DNA from: Actinomycetes bacterium
Lineage (GTDB): Bacteria; Actinomycetota; Actinomycetes; Mycobacteriales; Micromonosporaceae
DNA length: 13,887 nucleotides
Assembly: GCA_021793335.1 (NCBI GenBank)
Contig: JAJYSW010000071.1
Location: 1-13,887 of the forward strand
Direction of reading: 5' to 3'
Both the position numbers and the translations under genes were made by a program. The notes under the pieces are model-generated. The model was not told where the DNA came from and ran no database searches. It saw nothing but the letters and a program-made list of their open reading frames with translations. Position 1 is the first letter of the stretch, and each line of letters starts with the position of its first letter. This document shows, piece after piece, positions 5,541-12,505 of the stretch.

Positions 5541-7027
5541 CGCGTGCCTCCCGAATCGACCGGCGAGGGGGCCTGCCGCTCGCTCGCCTCGCGGGATCGG
5601 GCCGCGGCCTCGTTTCCGGCCTCTTTGACCTGCGCCGGCGGCTGCATGTTCCGCCACCACTCCTGCCCGGCCTTGGGGAGCGTGTCGATCGGGTCGTAGA
5701 ACGGGTACCGGCGCGTCAGCGCATCCGGGTCATCGACCTCGATCGAGGTCCGGTAGTTCTTCGTCCAGTACGAGATGCCCAGCTCCCGGTCGTATTCGGA
5801 CAGCTGGTGCACCCACCGTTTGCCGACCCTCGGGACGTCGCAGATGATCCGGGGCGTCGCGTACCCCGGCAGGTAGCCCATGATCGCGGTCTGGAGGTCC
5901 TGGGCCTCGGCCACGGAGGTCCGCCAGTGCTCGGAGTTGGGGATCATGTCGCACATGTAGAAGTAGTACGGCAGGATGTTCGCCTCGCCCTGCATCGCGA
6001 AGCACAGATCGAGCAGGGACTCGGGAGTGTCGTTGACGCCGCGCATGAGCACGCCCTGGTTGCGCACGCCCCGCACCCCTGCGTCCAGCATCGCGGCCGC
6101 GGCGGCCGCGACGGTCGGCGTCACCGAGTTGACGTGGTTGATGTGGGTGTGGATCGCCAGGTTCACGCCCTGGCCGGCGGCGCGCTTGGCGACGCGGGCC
6201 ATGCCCTCGACGATCTCCTCCTGCAGCCAGTGCTGCGGCAGGCCCATGAGCGCCTTGGTGGCCAGACGGATGTCCCGGATCGTCTCGATGTCGAGCAGTC
6301 GGTCGAGGAAGCTTTCGAGCTGGCGCCACGGCAGGTTCGCCGCGTCGCCGCCGGAGACGACCACGTCCCGCACTCCAGGGTGGTCGCGCAGGTAGTCGAG
6401 GATCGCGGTCTGGCGGTCGACCGGTTTGAGCGCCAGGCGCCGCTTGTCGACCGTCGGGGTCGAATTGCCGACCAGGTCCATGCGGGTGCAGTGCCCGCAG
6501 TATTGCGGACAGGTCGACAGGAGCTCGGCGAGCACCTTGGTGGGGTAGCGGTGGGTCAGGCCCTCGGCGGCCCACATGTCGTGCTCGTGGAGCGAGTCGC
6601 GCGCCGCGAACGGGTGCGAGGGCCAGTCGGTGTACCGGTCGGAGGCCACCGGGAGCATGTAGCGCCGGATCGGGTCGGCCAGGAACGCGTCCGTCCACGA
6701 GCCGGGGGCGGTCTCCTCGACCGTGGGGATCATCGTGTTGAGCATCTGCGGGGGCAGGAGCATCGACATCGTCGCCGAGGCGGCCATGTCGGCGGCCAGG
6801 TCCTCGTAGAAGGATTCGTGCAGCCGATCGCCGACCACGGCGCGCAACTGCTTCACGTTCTTGACGCAGCCGGCGCGCTGCCACTGCGCCGAGCTCCATT
6901 CCTCGGCGGTGACGTCCCGCCAGCCGGGGAACCGCGTCCAGTCCGGTTCGATCAGCGGCCGCCTGCGGTAGACGTACGGCTGATCTATCACGATGGGCTG
7001 TTCGTCGCCGTGTGCTCGTCGAGTCAC
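5537..7027 (-). CDS. kamA: L-lysine 2,3-aminomutase (radical SAM)
   Basis: 496 residues from GTG 7027, with GGAGG seven nt upstream. It converts L-lysine to L-beta-lysine using a [4Fe-4S] cluster, S-adenosylmethionine and PLP. The radical-SAM cysteines are C173, C177 and C180 in CPQYCGHC, followed by R182, equivalent to the substrate-carboxylate Arg of the clostridial enzyme. HRYP (159-162) and SGGD (225-228) are present. D360 and D397 are 37 residues apart, exactly as the two lysine-binding Asp (293/330) in Clostridium. This favours lysine over glutamate as substrate. The likely PLP lysine is K403. The usual Gly-rich PLP loop is replaced by VPRVGK, and the C-terminal Cys cluster of clostridial KamA is absent. 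There is a long N-terminal part and a low-complexity Ala/Ser/Glu tail (about 470-496). It is the first gene of the leftward kamA-kce operon. Confidence 0.93.
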   Translation of the reverse strand: MTRRAHGDEQPIVIDQPYVYRRRPLIEPDWTRFPGWRDVTAEEWSSAQWQRAGCVKNVKQLRAVVGDRLHESFYEDLAADMAASATMSMLLPPQMLNTMIPTVEETAPGSWTDAFLADPIRRYMLPVASDRYTDWPSHPFAARDSLHEHDMWAAEGLTHRYPTKVLAELLSTCPQYCGHCTRMDLVGNSTPTVDKRRLALKPVDRQTAILDYLRDHPGVRDVVVSGGDAANLPWRQLESFLDRLLDIETIRDIRLATKALMGLPQHWLQEEIVEGMARVAKRAAGQGVNLAIHTHINHVNSVTPTVAAAAAAMLDAGVRGVRNQGVLMRGVNDTPESLLDLCFAMQGEANILPYYFYMCDMIPNSEHWRTSVAEAQDLQTAIMGYLPGYATPRIICDVPRVGKRWVHQLSEYDRELGISYWTKNYRTSIEVDDPDALTRRYPFYDPIDTLPKAGQEWWRNMQPPAQVKEAGNEAAARSREASERQAPSPVDSGGTR

Positions 7028-7088
7028 TGTCGCACCTCCATGGCCGGGATGTCGGCCCGGGAAACCTTTGAGACGACGGGTAGCCGTC

Positions 7089-7117
7089 TTGTGACGAGGA
7101 TAACCTTCCGTTACAGT
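7089..7117 (+). promoter_or_regulatory. Promoter of the kdd-kamDE-kal operon
   Basis: -35 TTGTGA (7089-7094), an exact 17-nt spacer and -10 TACAGT (7112-7117) form the best sigma-A-type promoter seen in the window. Transcription would start near 7124, giving a leader of about 56 nt before the kdd ATG. Confidence 0.6.
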
Positions 7118-7125
7118 TGAGCGCC
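7097..7125 (-). promoter_or_regulatory. Weak candidate promoter for kamA-kce
   Basis: On the minus strand TATCCT (7102-7097) fits a -10; GGCGCT 17 nt upstream is a poor -35. The -10 lies inside the spacer of the opposing kdd promoter, so the two would compete for RNA polymerase. The predicted leader is about 60 nt. Confidence 0.3.
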
Positions 7126-7126
7126 A

Positions 7127-7145
7127 GGTCTCGCATATTGAGATC
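7127..7145. promoter_or_regulatory. Imperfect inverted repeat just downstream of the kdd promoter
   Basis: GGTCTC, a 7-nt AT-rich spacer (GCATATT), then GAGATC: five of six pairs match. Lying immediately after the predicted +1, it is a plausible repressor site. A smaller dyad, TAAC-N5-GTTA (7101-7113), sits in the promoter spacer. Confidence 0.28.
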
Positions 7146-7179
7146 AGATAAATTCCTCACGATTGGAAGGGCGGCAACG

Positions 7180-8229
7180 ATGTCGACAGGCTCACCGGTC
7201 GGATCGCACCGAGTCGTCAGCCCGGCCGGAGTGCTGCCACAAGCGGCGGACCGGCTCGACGACACCCCCGACATAGCCGAAACCGAAGTCCGCATCCGCA
7301 TCGAACGCCTCAACCTCGACGCCGCCTCCTACCGACAACTGCACACCGCCCACCACGGCGACGGCGAGGCCATCCGGGCCGCCGTACTCGACCTCGTCGA
7401 ACGCCGCGGCAAGATGCACAATCCCCAGACCGGCTCCGGCGGCATGCTCATCGGCACCGTCGAGGCCGTCGGCGAGCGCTCCCCGCTCGGCCTCGAACCC
7501 GGCCAGAAGATCGCCACCCTCGTCTCGCTCACCCTCACCCCGCTGCGCATCGACGACGGCCTCGAACGCTGGGACGGCCTGAGCGAACAGATCCCCGCCT
7601 CCGGCCACGCCGTGCTCTTCGCCCGCTCCATCGCCGCCGTCCTCCCCGAGGACATGCCCGAACCGCTCGCCCTCGCCGTCCTCGACGTCTGCGGCGCACC
7701 CGCCCTCGTCCGCCGCGTCGTCGCCCGCCGCGCCCACGCCCGCTCCACCGTCGCCGTCCTCGGCGCCGCCGGCAAATCCGGCTCCCTCTCCCTGGCCGCC
7801 GCCCGCGACGCCCGCGCCGCCACCGTCCTCGGCGTCGTCCGCGACGACACCGAGGCCGCGCGCCTCAAAGCCACCGGCCTCGCCGACCGCATCGCCATCG
7901 CCGACGCCACCGACCCCCTCGCCCTCGCCGAAGCCGTCGCCGAGGCCCTCGACGGACGCGGCGCCGACGTCACCGTCGTCTGCGTCGACGTCCCCGGGTG
8001 CGAGCACGGCGCCATCCTCGCCACCGCCACCGGCGGCACCATCGTCTTCTTCTCCATGGCCACCTCCTTCTCCGCCGCCGCCCTCGGCGCCGAAGGGCTC
8101 GCCGCCGACGTCGAGATGCTCATCGGCAACGGCTACGTCCCCGGCCACGCCGACTACGCCCTCCACCTCATGGCCGCCGACCCGGCCCTCAAGGACCTGT
8201 TCGCAATCCGCATCGAGGAGGCGCGCTGA
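7180..8229 (+). CDS. kdd: L-erythro-3,5-diaminohexanoate dehydrogenase
   Basis: 349 residues from ATG 7180, with GGAAGG nine nt upstream; the frame is open upstream, but the promoter and SD fix this start. The enzyme oxidises 3,5-diaminohexanoate to 3-keto-5-aminohexanoate with NAD(P)+ and releases ammonia. An N-terminal substrate domain contains NPQTGSGGMLIGTV (81-94). A Rossmann fold starts at VAVLGAAGKSG (191-201), and a later conserved block is ATGGTIVFFSMATSF (284-298). Length and layout match known Kdd (about 340-350 residues). It is distantly related to medium-chain alcohol dehydrogenases, but no catalytic zinc motif is seen. It is the first gene of the rightward operon, with its stop codon 1 nt before kamD. 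Almost all third positions are C, giving an unusually C-rich coding strand. Confidence 0.9.
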   Translation: MSTGSPVGSHRVVSPAGVLPQAADRLDDTPDIAETEVRIRIERLNLDAASYRQLHTAHHGDGEAIRAAVLDLVERRGKMHNPQTGSGGMLIGTVEAVGERSPLGLEPGQKIATLVSLTLTPLRIDDGLERWDGLSEQIPASGHAVLFARSIAAVLPEDMPEPLALAVLDVCGAPALVRRVVARRAHARSTVAVLGAAGKSGSLSLAAARDARAATVLGVVRDDTEAARLKATGLADRIAIADATDPLALAEAVAEALDGRGADVTVVCVDVPGCEHGAILATATGGTIVFFSMATSFSAAALGAEGLAADVEMLIGNGYVPGHADYALHLMAADPALKDLFAIRIEEAR

Positions 8230-8230
8230 C

Positions 8231-9808
8231 ATGACCGCCGCGCCGCTCCTCTCGCTCGCCCCCGACCTCGTCGCCCGCGCCCGCCGACTCGCCGCCGAGG
8301 CCGGACGGCCCGTGGTCGACATGGCCCGCAGCCATACCACCGTCTCGGTCGAACGCGCGACCCTGCGCCTCGCGGGACTCACCGGAGCCGACCCCGACGG
8401 CATCCCGTGGGTCAACCGCCTCGTCGACGCCGTCGCCGAGCAGACCGGCATCGAACACGGCGTCGCCGCCCCCGTCTTCCATGCCCTCGCCCGAGGCGAG
8501 CACCCCGACCTGACCCGCCTGGCACACGCCTGCGCCGCCGGCGGCGTCCGATTCGAACTCCCCTCGGGCGAGGCGCTCAAGACCGCCCGCGGCCTCGCCC
8601 GCGCCGCCGTCGGCGAGGGACTCGACCGCATCGACGCCCAGCGACGCGGACGCGCCGAGATGGTCGCCGAGGTCGGCGACCCGCCGCAACGCCCCTGGAT
8701 CTACCTCATCGTCGCCACCGGCGACATCTACGAGGACATGCCCCAGGCCCAGGCCGCCGCCAGAGCCGGAGCCGATGTCATCGCCGTCATCCGCTCCACC
8801 GGCCAGTCCCTCCTCGACTACGTTCCCGAAGGGGCCACCCGTGAAGGCTTCGCCGGCACCTACGCCACCGGCGAGAACTTCCGGCTCATGCGCGCGGCCC
8901 TCGACGAGACCTCCCGCGAGCTCGGCCGGTACGTACGGCTGTGCAATTACGCGTCGGGGCTCTGCATGCCGGAGATCGCCGCGCTCGCCGGGATGAACCG
9001 GCTCGACATGATGCTCAACGACTGCATGTACGGCATCCTGTTCCGCGACATCAACCCCATTCGCACCTTCGTCGACCAGCGGTTCAGCCGCCAGATCCAC
9101 GCCAAGGCCGGGATCGTCATCAACACCGGCGAGGACAACTACCTCACCACCGCCGACGCGGTCGAGGCCGCCCACACCGTCACCGTCTCCCAACTGCTGA
9201 ACGAGTACTTCGCGCACGAGGCCGGCCTGGAGGACGACCTCCTCGGCCTCGGCCACGCCTTCGAGATCGACCCCGATCTGCCCGACTCCTTCCGGCTCGA
9301 ACTCGCCCACGCGCTCCTGGCCCGGCAGCTGTTCCCCGACGCGCCCCTGAAGTGGATGCCGCCCACCAAGCACATGACCGGCGACGTCTTCCGCGGCAAC
9401 CTCCTCGACGGCTTCTTCAACCTCGCCGGCGTCATGACCGGGCAGTCGATCCTCTTGGTCGGCATGATGACCGAAGCGGTCGTCACTCCGTGGCTGTCGG
9501 ACCGGGACATCGCCCTCCAGAACGTCCGCTACGTCCTCACGGCGGCCTCCGGTCTCACCGAGGACTTCCGTCCGCCCCCCGGCGGGTTCATCGCCGAGCG
9601 CGCGAACCAGGTCCTCGGCGAGGCCGTCGACCTCCTCGAACGCATCAGCGACGACGGACTGTTGAACGCCATCGCCGAGGGCACCTTCGGCATCATGCGA
9701 CGCCCCGCCGACGGCGGCCGCGGCCTCGGCGGCGTCGCCGAACGCGCCGACGACTACTTCAACCCTGCGAGCGAAGCACTCGACAAGGACGAGGAGACGG
9801 ACCGATGA
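8231..9808 (+). CDS. kamD: Lysine 5,6-aminomutase (beta-lysine 5,6-aminomutase) alpha subunit
   Basis: 525 residues, against about 516 in clostridia. The ATG at 8231 is preceded by GAGGAGG inside the end of kdd. With KamE it moves the terminal amino group of beta-lysine from C6 to C5, using adenosylcobalamin and PLP. Recognisable blocks include PWVNRLVD (59-66), IRSTGQSLLDYVPEGATREG (187-206) followed by TYATGENFRLMR, and LCNYASGLCMPEIA (237-250). MNRLDMMLNDCMYGILFRDIN (255-275) and KAGIVINTGEDNYLTT (292-307) continue the TIM-barrel that sits on the cobalamin. All core blocks are intact and no truncation is seen. The end overlaps kamE by ATGA, which fits 1:1 coupled translation of the two subunits. 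Confidence 0.95.
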   Translation: MTAAPLLSLAPDLVARARRLAAEAGRPVVDMARSHTTVSVERATLRLAGLTGADPDGIPWVNRLVDAVAEQTGIEHGVAAPVFHALARGEHPDLTRLAHACAAGGVRFELPSGEALKTARGLARAAVGEGLDRIDAQRRGRAEMVAEVGDPPQRPWIYLIVATGDIYEDMPQAQAAARAGADVIAVIRSTGQSLLDYVPEGATREGFAGTYATGENFRLMRAALDETSRELGRYVRLCNYASGLCMPEIAALAGMNRLDMMLNDCMYGILFRDINPIRTFVDQRFSRQIHAKAGIVINTGEDNYLTTADAVEAAHTVTVSQLLNEYFAHEAGLEDDLLGLGHAFEIDPDLPDSFRLELAHALLARQLFPDAPLKWMPPTKHMTGDVFRGNLLDGFFNLAGVMTGQSILLVGMMTEAVVTPWLSDRDIALQNVRYVLTAASGLTEDFRPPPGGFIAERANQVLGEAVDLLERISDDGLLNAIAEGTFGIMRRPADGGRGLGGVAERADDYFNPASEALDKDEETDR

Positions 9809-10587
9809 GCCGGATCGTCCGCCCTTACGGCGACACCACCGGCGACGGCATGGTGCAGGTCTCCTTCACACTGCCGCTCGCCCACGATAAACGAGCCGAA
9901 GGGGCCGCCGCGCAACTGGCGGCCAAAATGGGACTGGACAATGCGATAGTCGTCCACGCCAAAGCGATCGGAGCCGAACACACGTTCTTCATCGTCTACG
10001 GCGCCGCCCGGCACCTGGTCGATCTCGACCGAGTCGAGGTCGTCGAACGCGACTACCCCCTGCTGAGCCCCAAAGCGGTCGACGACCTGGTCAAAGAGCG
10101 ACTCGGGCGCGAACTGTGCATCGTGGGCGCCTGCATCGGCACCGACGCCCACACCGTCGGCATCGACGCGATCCTCAACATCAAGGGCGTGGCGGGGGAG
10201 AAGGGCCTGGAGTACTACCGGGAACTGCGGGTGATCAACCTCGGCGCGCAGGTCGCCGTCCCCGACCTCGTCAATCGCGCGATCGACGAGACCGCCGACG
10301 CGGTCCTGGTCAGCCAGGTCGTCACCCAGAGGGACGCCCACCTTCACAACACCCGCGAGATGGCGGCCGCCTTCCGCGAGGCACTCCCTCCCGACAAGCG
10401 CCCGCTCCTGGTCGTCGGCGGCCCCCGCTTCGACGAGCGCGCCGCCGCCGAACTCGGCGTCGACCGCGTCTTCTCCCGCGGCACCACGCCCGGCGACGTC
10501 GCCTCCTACCTCGTTCACCGCCTCATCGCCCACGACACCGGCCGACCGGCCGCAGACGCACAGCAAAGAGGAGAGACGACCGCATGA
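9805..10587 (+). CDS. kamE: Lysine 5,6-aminomutase beta subunit, B12-binding
   Basis: 260 residues, matching the roughly 262 of clostridial KamE. It starts at ATG 9805, overlapping kamD by ATGA, with GAGGAG eight nt upstream. The cobalamin motif DAHTVG (114-119) gives the axial ligand H116. K127 in NIKG lies 11 residues later, exactly the spacing of His133 and the PLP-binding Lys144 in the characterised enzyme. The B12 Rossmann domain continues with LVSQVVTQ and LVVGGPRF. An N-terminal dimerisation segment (1-100) precedes it. It carries both cofactors, adenosylcobalamin and PLP, for the KamDE complex. The C-terminal tail after SYLVHRL is short and variable. It overlaps kal by ATGA. Confidence 0.95.
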   Translation: MSRIVRPYGDTTGDGMVQVSFTLPLAHDKRAEGAAAQLAAKMGLDNAIVVHAKAIGAEHTFFIVYGAARHLVDLDRVEVVERDYPLLSPKAVDDLVKERLGRELCIVGACIGTDAHTVGIDAILNIKGVAGEKGLEYYRELRVINLGAQVAVPDLVNRAIDETADAVLVSQVVTQRDAHLHNTREMAAAFREALPPDKRPLLVVGGPRFDERAAAELGVDRVFSRGTTPGDVASYLVHRLIAHDTGRPAADAQQRGETTA

Positions 10588-10964
10588 CCAGCCACGACGG
10601 GCTCACCGTCACCCACCGCCGCTACGTCCCCCACGGCCACGCCCACTACGGCGGCGGCCTCGTCGACGGCGCCTACGCGCTCGGCATGTTCGGCGACGTG
10701 GCCACCGAACTCTGCATCCGCACCGACGGCGACGAAGGATTGTTCGCGTCCTACTCGGAGGTGCAGTTCAAGGCCGCGATCCGAGCCGGCGATGTCGTGG
10801 AGGCCGCGGGGACGATCACCCGCACCGGCTCCCGCAGCCGCACCATCGATTTCACGCTGACCGTCGTCTGCCGCTCCGACCCGGACACGGGAGCGTCGGC
10901 GGCCGTCGTACTCGACGATCCGGTCCTCGCCGCCACGGCCGTCGGCACCGTCGTGATCCCGTGA
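10584..10964 (+). CDS. kal: 3-aminobutyryl-CoA ammonia-lyase
   Basis: 126 residues; ATG 10584 lies within the kamE stop, with AGGAG ten nt upstream. This small hotdog-fold enzyme eliminates ammonia from 3-aminobutyryl-CoA to give crotonyl-CoA, the last dedicated step of the pathway. Characteristic blocks are AHYGGGLVDG (20-29), FGDVATEL (36-43), GDEGLFASY (49-57) and FKAAIRAGDVVEA (62-74). The last resembles the CoA-binding turn of hotdog proteins. Length agrees with known Kal (about 125-130 residues). The neighbours supply its substrate (Kce product), so the assignment is well supported despite the small size. Confidence 0.9.
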   Translation: MTSHDGLTVTHRRYVPHGHAHYGGGLVDGAYALGMFGDVATELCIRTDGDEGLFASYSEVQFKAAIRAGDVVEAAGTITRTGSRSRTIDFTLTVVCRSDPDTGASAAVVLDDPVLAATAVGTVVIP

Positions 10965-10974
10965 GCACGGCCCC

Positions 10975-12348
10975 GTGACCCGGCTCCCGAACGGCCCCGA
11001 GGCGGGTGTCGTCGTGTGCGTCGACGTCGGTTCCACCTACACCAAGGCCGCCGCCGTCGACGCCGCCGGGGCGCTCCTCGGCACCGCTTCGCACCGGACG
11101 ACACTGCGCACCGATGTTATGGACGGCTTGAACGCCGCCGTCGACGCGGCCGTCCCGCCCGGCGCGGACGTGAGTGAGACCCTGGTGTGCTCCTCGGCCG
11201 GCGGCGGCCTCAGACTCGGCGTCATCGGCAACGAACCGCTGGTGACCGCCAGGGCCGCCTACCGGGCGGGACTCTCGGCCGGCGCCCGCGTCGTCCACAT
11301 CGGTGCGGGCGTTCTCGGCCCGGCCGACCTCGGCGAACTGGCCGCCGCCCGGCCCGACGTCGTGCTCCTGGCCGGAGGGACGGACGGCGGCGACGAAACG
11401 GCGATCCGGGCCCACGCCGAGGCGCTCGCGGCCTCCCCGGTGCGAGCACCGGTCGTCTTCGCGGGCAATGCCGCAGCGGCCGAGGACGTCCGCGCGGCGC
11501 TCACCGCCGCCGGCCGGGACGTGACCTGCGTGGGCAACGTGCTCCCGCGCATCGGCCGCCTCGACCCCGTTCCCGCCCGGACCGCACTCCGCGAGGTGTT
11601 CCTGCGTCATGTGATCGCCGGAAAACATCTGTCGGCCCACGCCGATTTCACCGACGCGGTCAAGGCGGCGACTCCCGACGCGGTCCTGGCCGGCATCGAG
11701 CTCCTGACCGACCTGACCGGCGCAGACCTGTTGGCGGTGGACGTCGGCGGCGCGACCACCGACGTCTACTCGGCGCTCACTCCCGACGCCGAACTGAGCG
11801 GCCCGCGCGCCGAAGTGGCCGGGACCGCCTGGCGTTCCCGAACGGTCGAAGGCGACCTCGGCGTGCGCCACACCGCCACCGGAATCGTCGAAGCCGCCGA
11901 AGCCGACGGCCTGCATGTACGCGCAGCGCTGCACGAGGCGGCCCGCCGCCGCTCCGACCGCCCCGGCCTCGTCTCGGACGGCGAGCCCGACCGGGCCGCC
12001 GACGCCGAACTGAGCGCGCTGGCCGCCCGCGTGGCGGTCGGCCGCCACGCCAGGGGCGAACGCGTCGGAGGCCCGACCGAGCCGCTGCGCGGCGGCAAGG
12101 ACCTCGCGGCGGTGCGCCTGGTGATCGGCTCCGGCGGCGTCATGCGCCGCGACCCTGCGGCGGCGCACTGGCTGCGGGCGGCGGTCTGCGAGCACACCGC
12201 CGGAGGCTTCCGGCCGCCCGAGTCCGCGGACGTCGTCATCGACGCCGCGTACGTCCTCGCCCCGGCGGGGCTCCTGGTCGCGAACGGATACCGGGCCCGC
12301 GCCGAAGGACTCCTAGCGACCCTGCCCCACCGGTCGAAGCGGCGTTGA
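10975..12348 (+). CDS. MutL-like ATPase (glutamate mutase MutL family), probable aminomutase accessory protein
   Basis: 457 residues from GTG 10975, 10 nt after kal. There is no clear SD, so translation is probably coupled. It is an actin/Hsp70-type ATPase. Phosphate-1 motif VDVGSTYTK is at 16-24, phosphate-2 VDVGGATTD at 255-263 and a late adenosine-type motif VIGSGGVM at 383-390. SSAGGGL (73-79) and LLAGGTDGGD (131-140) are typical of the MutL/GlmL family. Family members accompany adenosylcobalamin mutases and are thought to help reactivate them; homologues occur in clostridial and fusobacterial lysine clusters. The inferred role is ATP-dependent removal of damaged cobalamin from KamDE. That role is not proven for this family, and no MutS/GlmS subunit is present here. 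Confidence 0.85.
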   Translation: MTRLPNGPEAGVVVCVDVGSTYTKAAAVDAAGALLGTASHRTTLRTDVMDGLNAAVDAAVPPGADVSETLVCSSAGGGLRLGVIGNEPLVTARAAYRAGLSAGARVVHIGAGVLGPADLGELAAARPDVVLLAGGTDGGDETAIRAHAEALAASPVRAPVVFAGNAAAAEDVRAALTAAGRDVTCVGNVLPRIGRLDPVPARTALREVFLRHVIAGKHLSAHADFTDAVKAATPDAVLAGIELLTDLTGADLLAVDVGGATTDVYSALTPDAELSGPRAEVAGTAWRSRTVEGDLGVRHTATGIVEAAEADGLHVRAALHEAARRRSDRPGLVSDGEPDRAADAELSALAARVAVGRHARGERVGGPTEPLRGGKDLAAVRLVIGSGGVMRRDPAAAHWLRAAVCEHTAGGFRPPESADVVIDAAYVLAPAGLLVANGYRARAEGLLATLPHRSKRR

Positions 12349-12354
12349 GCGCCC

Positions 12355-12376
12355 CGGACGGGTCTTCGGCCGTCCG
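12355..12376 (+). terminator. Putative terminator of the kdd-mutL operon, hairpin 1
   Basis: CGGACGG, an 8-nt loop containing CTTCGG, then CCGTCCG: a perfect 7-bp stem starting 7 nt after the mutL-like stop. No U-tract follows, which is common in actinobacteria. Confidence 0.5.
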
Positions 12377-12387
12377 TGCCGCGTCCC

Positions 12388-12403
12388 CGCGCCGCTCGGC
12401 GCG
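12388..12403 (+). terminator. Second hairpin behind the operon
   Basis: CGCGCC-GCTC-GGCGCG is a 6-bp all-GC stem, 11 nt after the first hairpin. It may reinforce termination. Confidence 0.4.
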
Positions 12404-12505
12404 CCCGTACGTCCGGCGGGCGGCCATGCTCGCCTCCGAAGTGAAGACCGCCGCAGCGCAGTGTCGTGCGACGTGCGCCACCCACCGTCGGCTTGATAGA
12501 AATCA

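Larger units (their letters stand above)
12349..12505. other. Gap between mutL-like and M20 genes with two hairpins
   Basis: 157 nt. It carries two GC-rich stem-loops near its left end. Just before the M20 start there is a TAGAAA element (12497-12502), 6 nt before the second ATG at 12509. This could be a weak promoter giving a nearly leaderless M20 transcript. Confidence 0.35.

Noticed and set aside
5537..7027. KamA as glutamate 2,3-aminomutase or EpmB-type enzyme
   Set aside because: Both lysine-binding Asp positions are conserved at the right spacing and the gene is joined to kce, kdd and kamDE.
7192..8631. Long antisense open frame (479 codons) over kdd and kamD
   Set aside because: Its translation is a Gly/Asp/Ala-rich low-complexity product caused by the C-rich codon bias of the sense genes; it crosses two well-supported genes and resembles no family.
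8189..9373. 394-codon antisense frame over kamD
   Set aside because: Shadow of kamD in GC-rich DNA; low-complexity Gly/Val/Glu translation without motifs.
8941..9804. Upstream extension of the kamE frame through kamD
   Set aside because: The extension is Arg/Pro/His-rich and overlaps kamD; the ATG at 9805 with an SD and ATGA overlap matches the family start.
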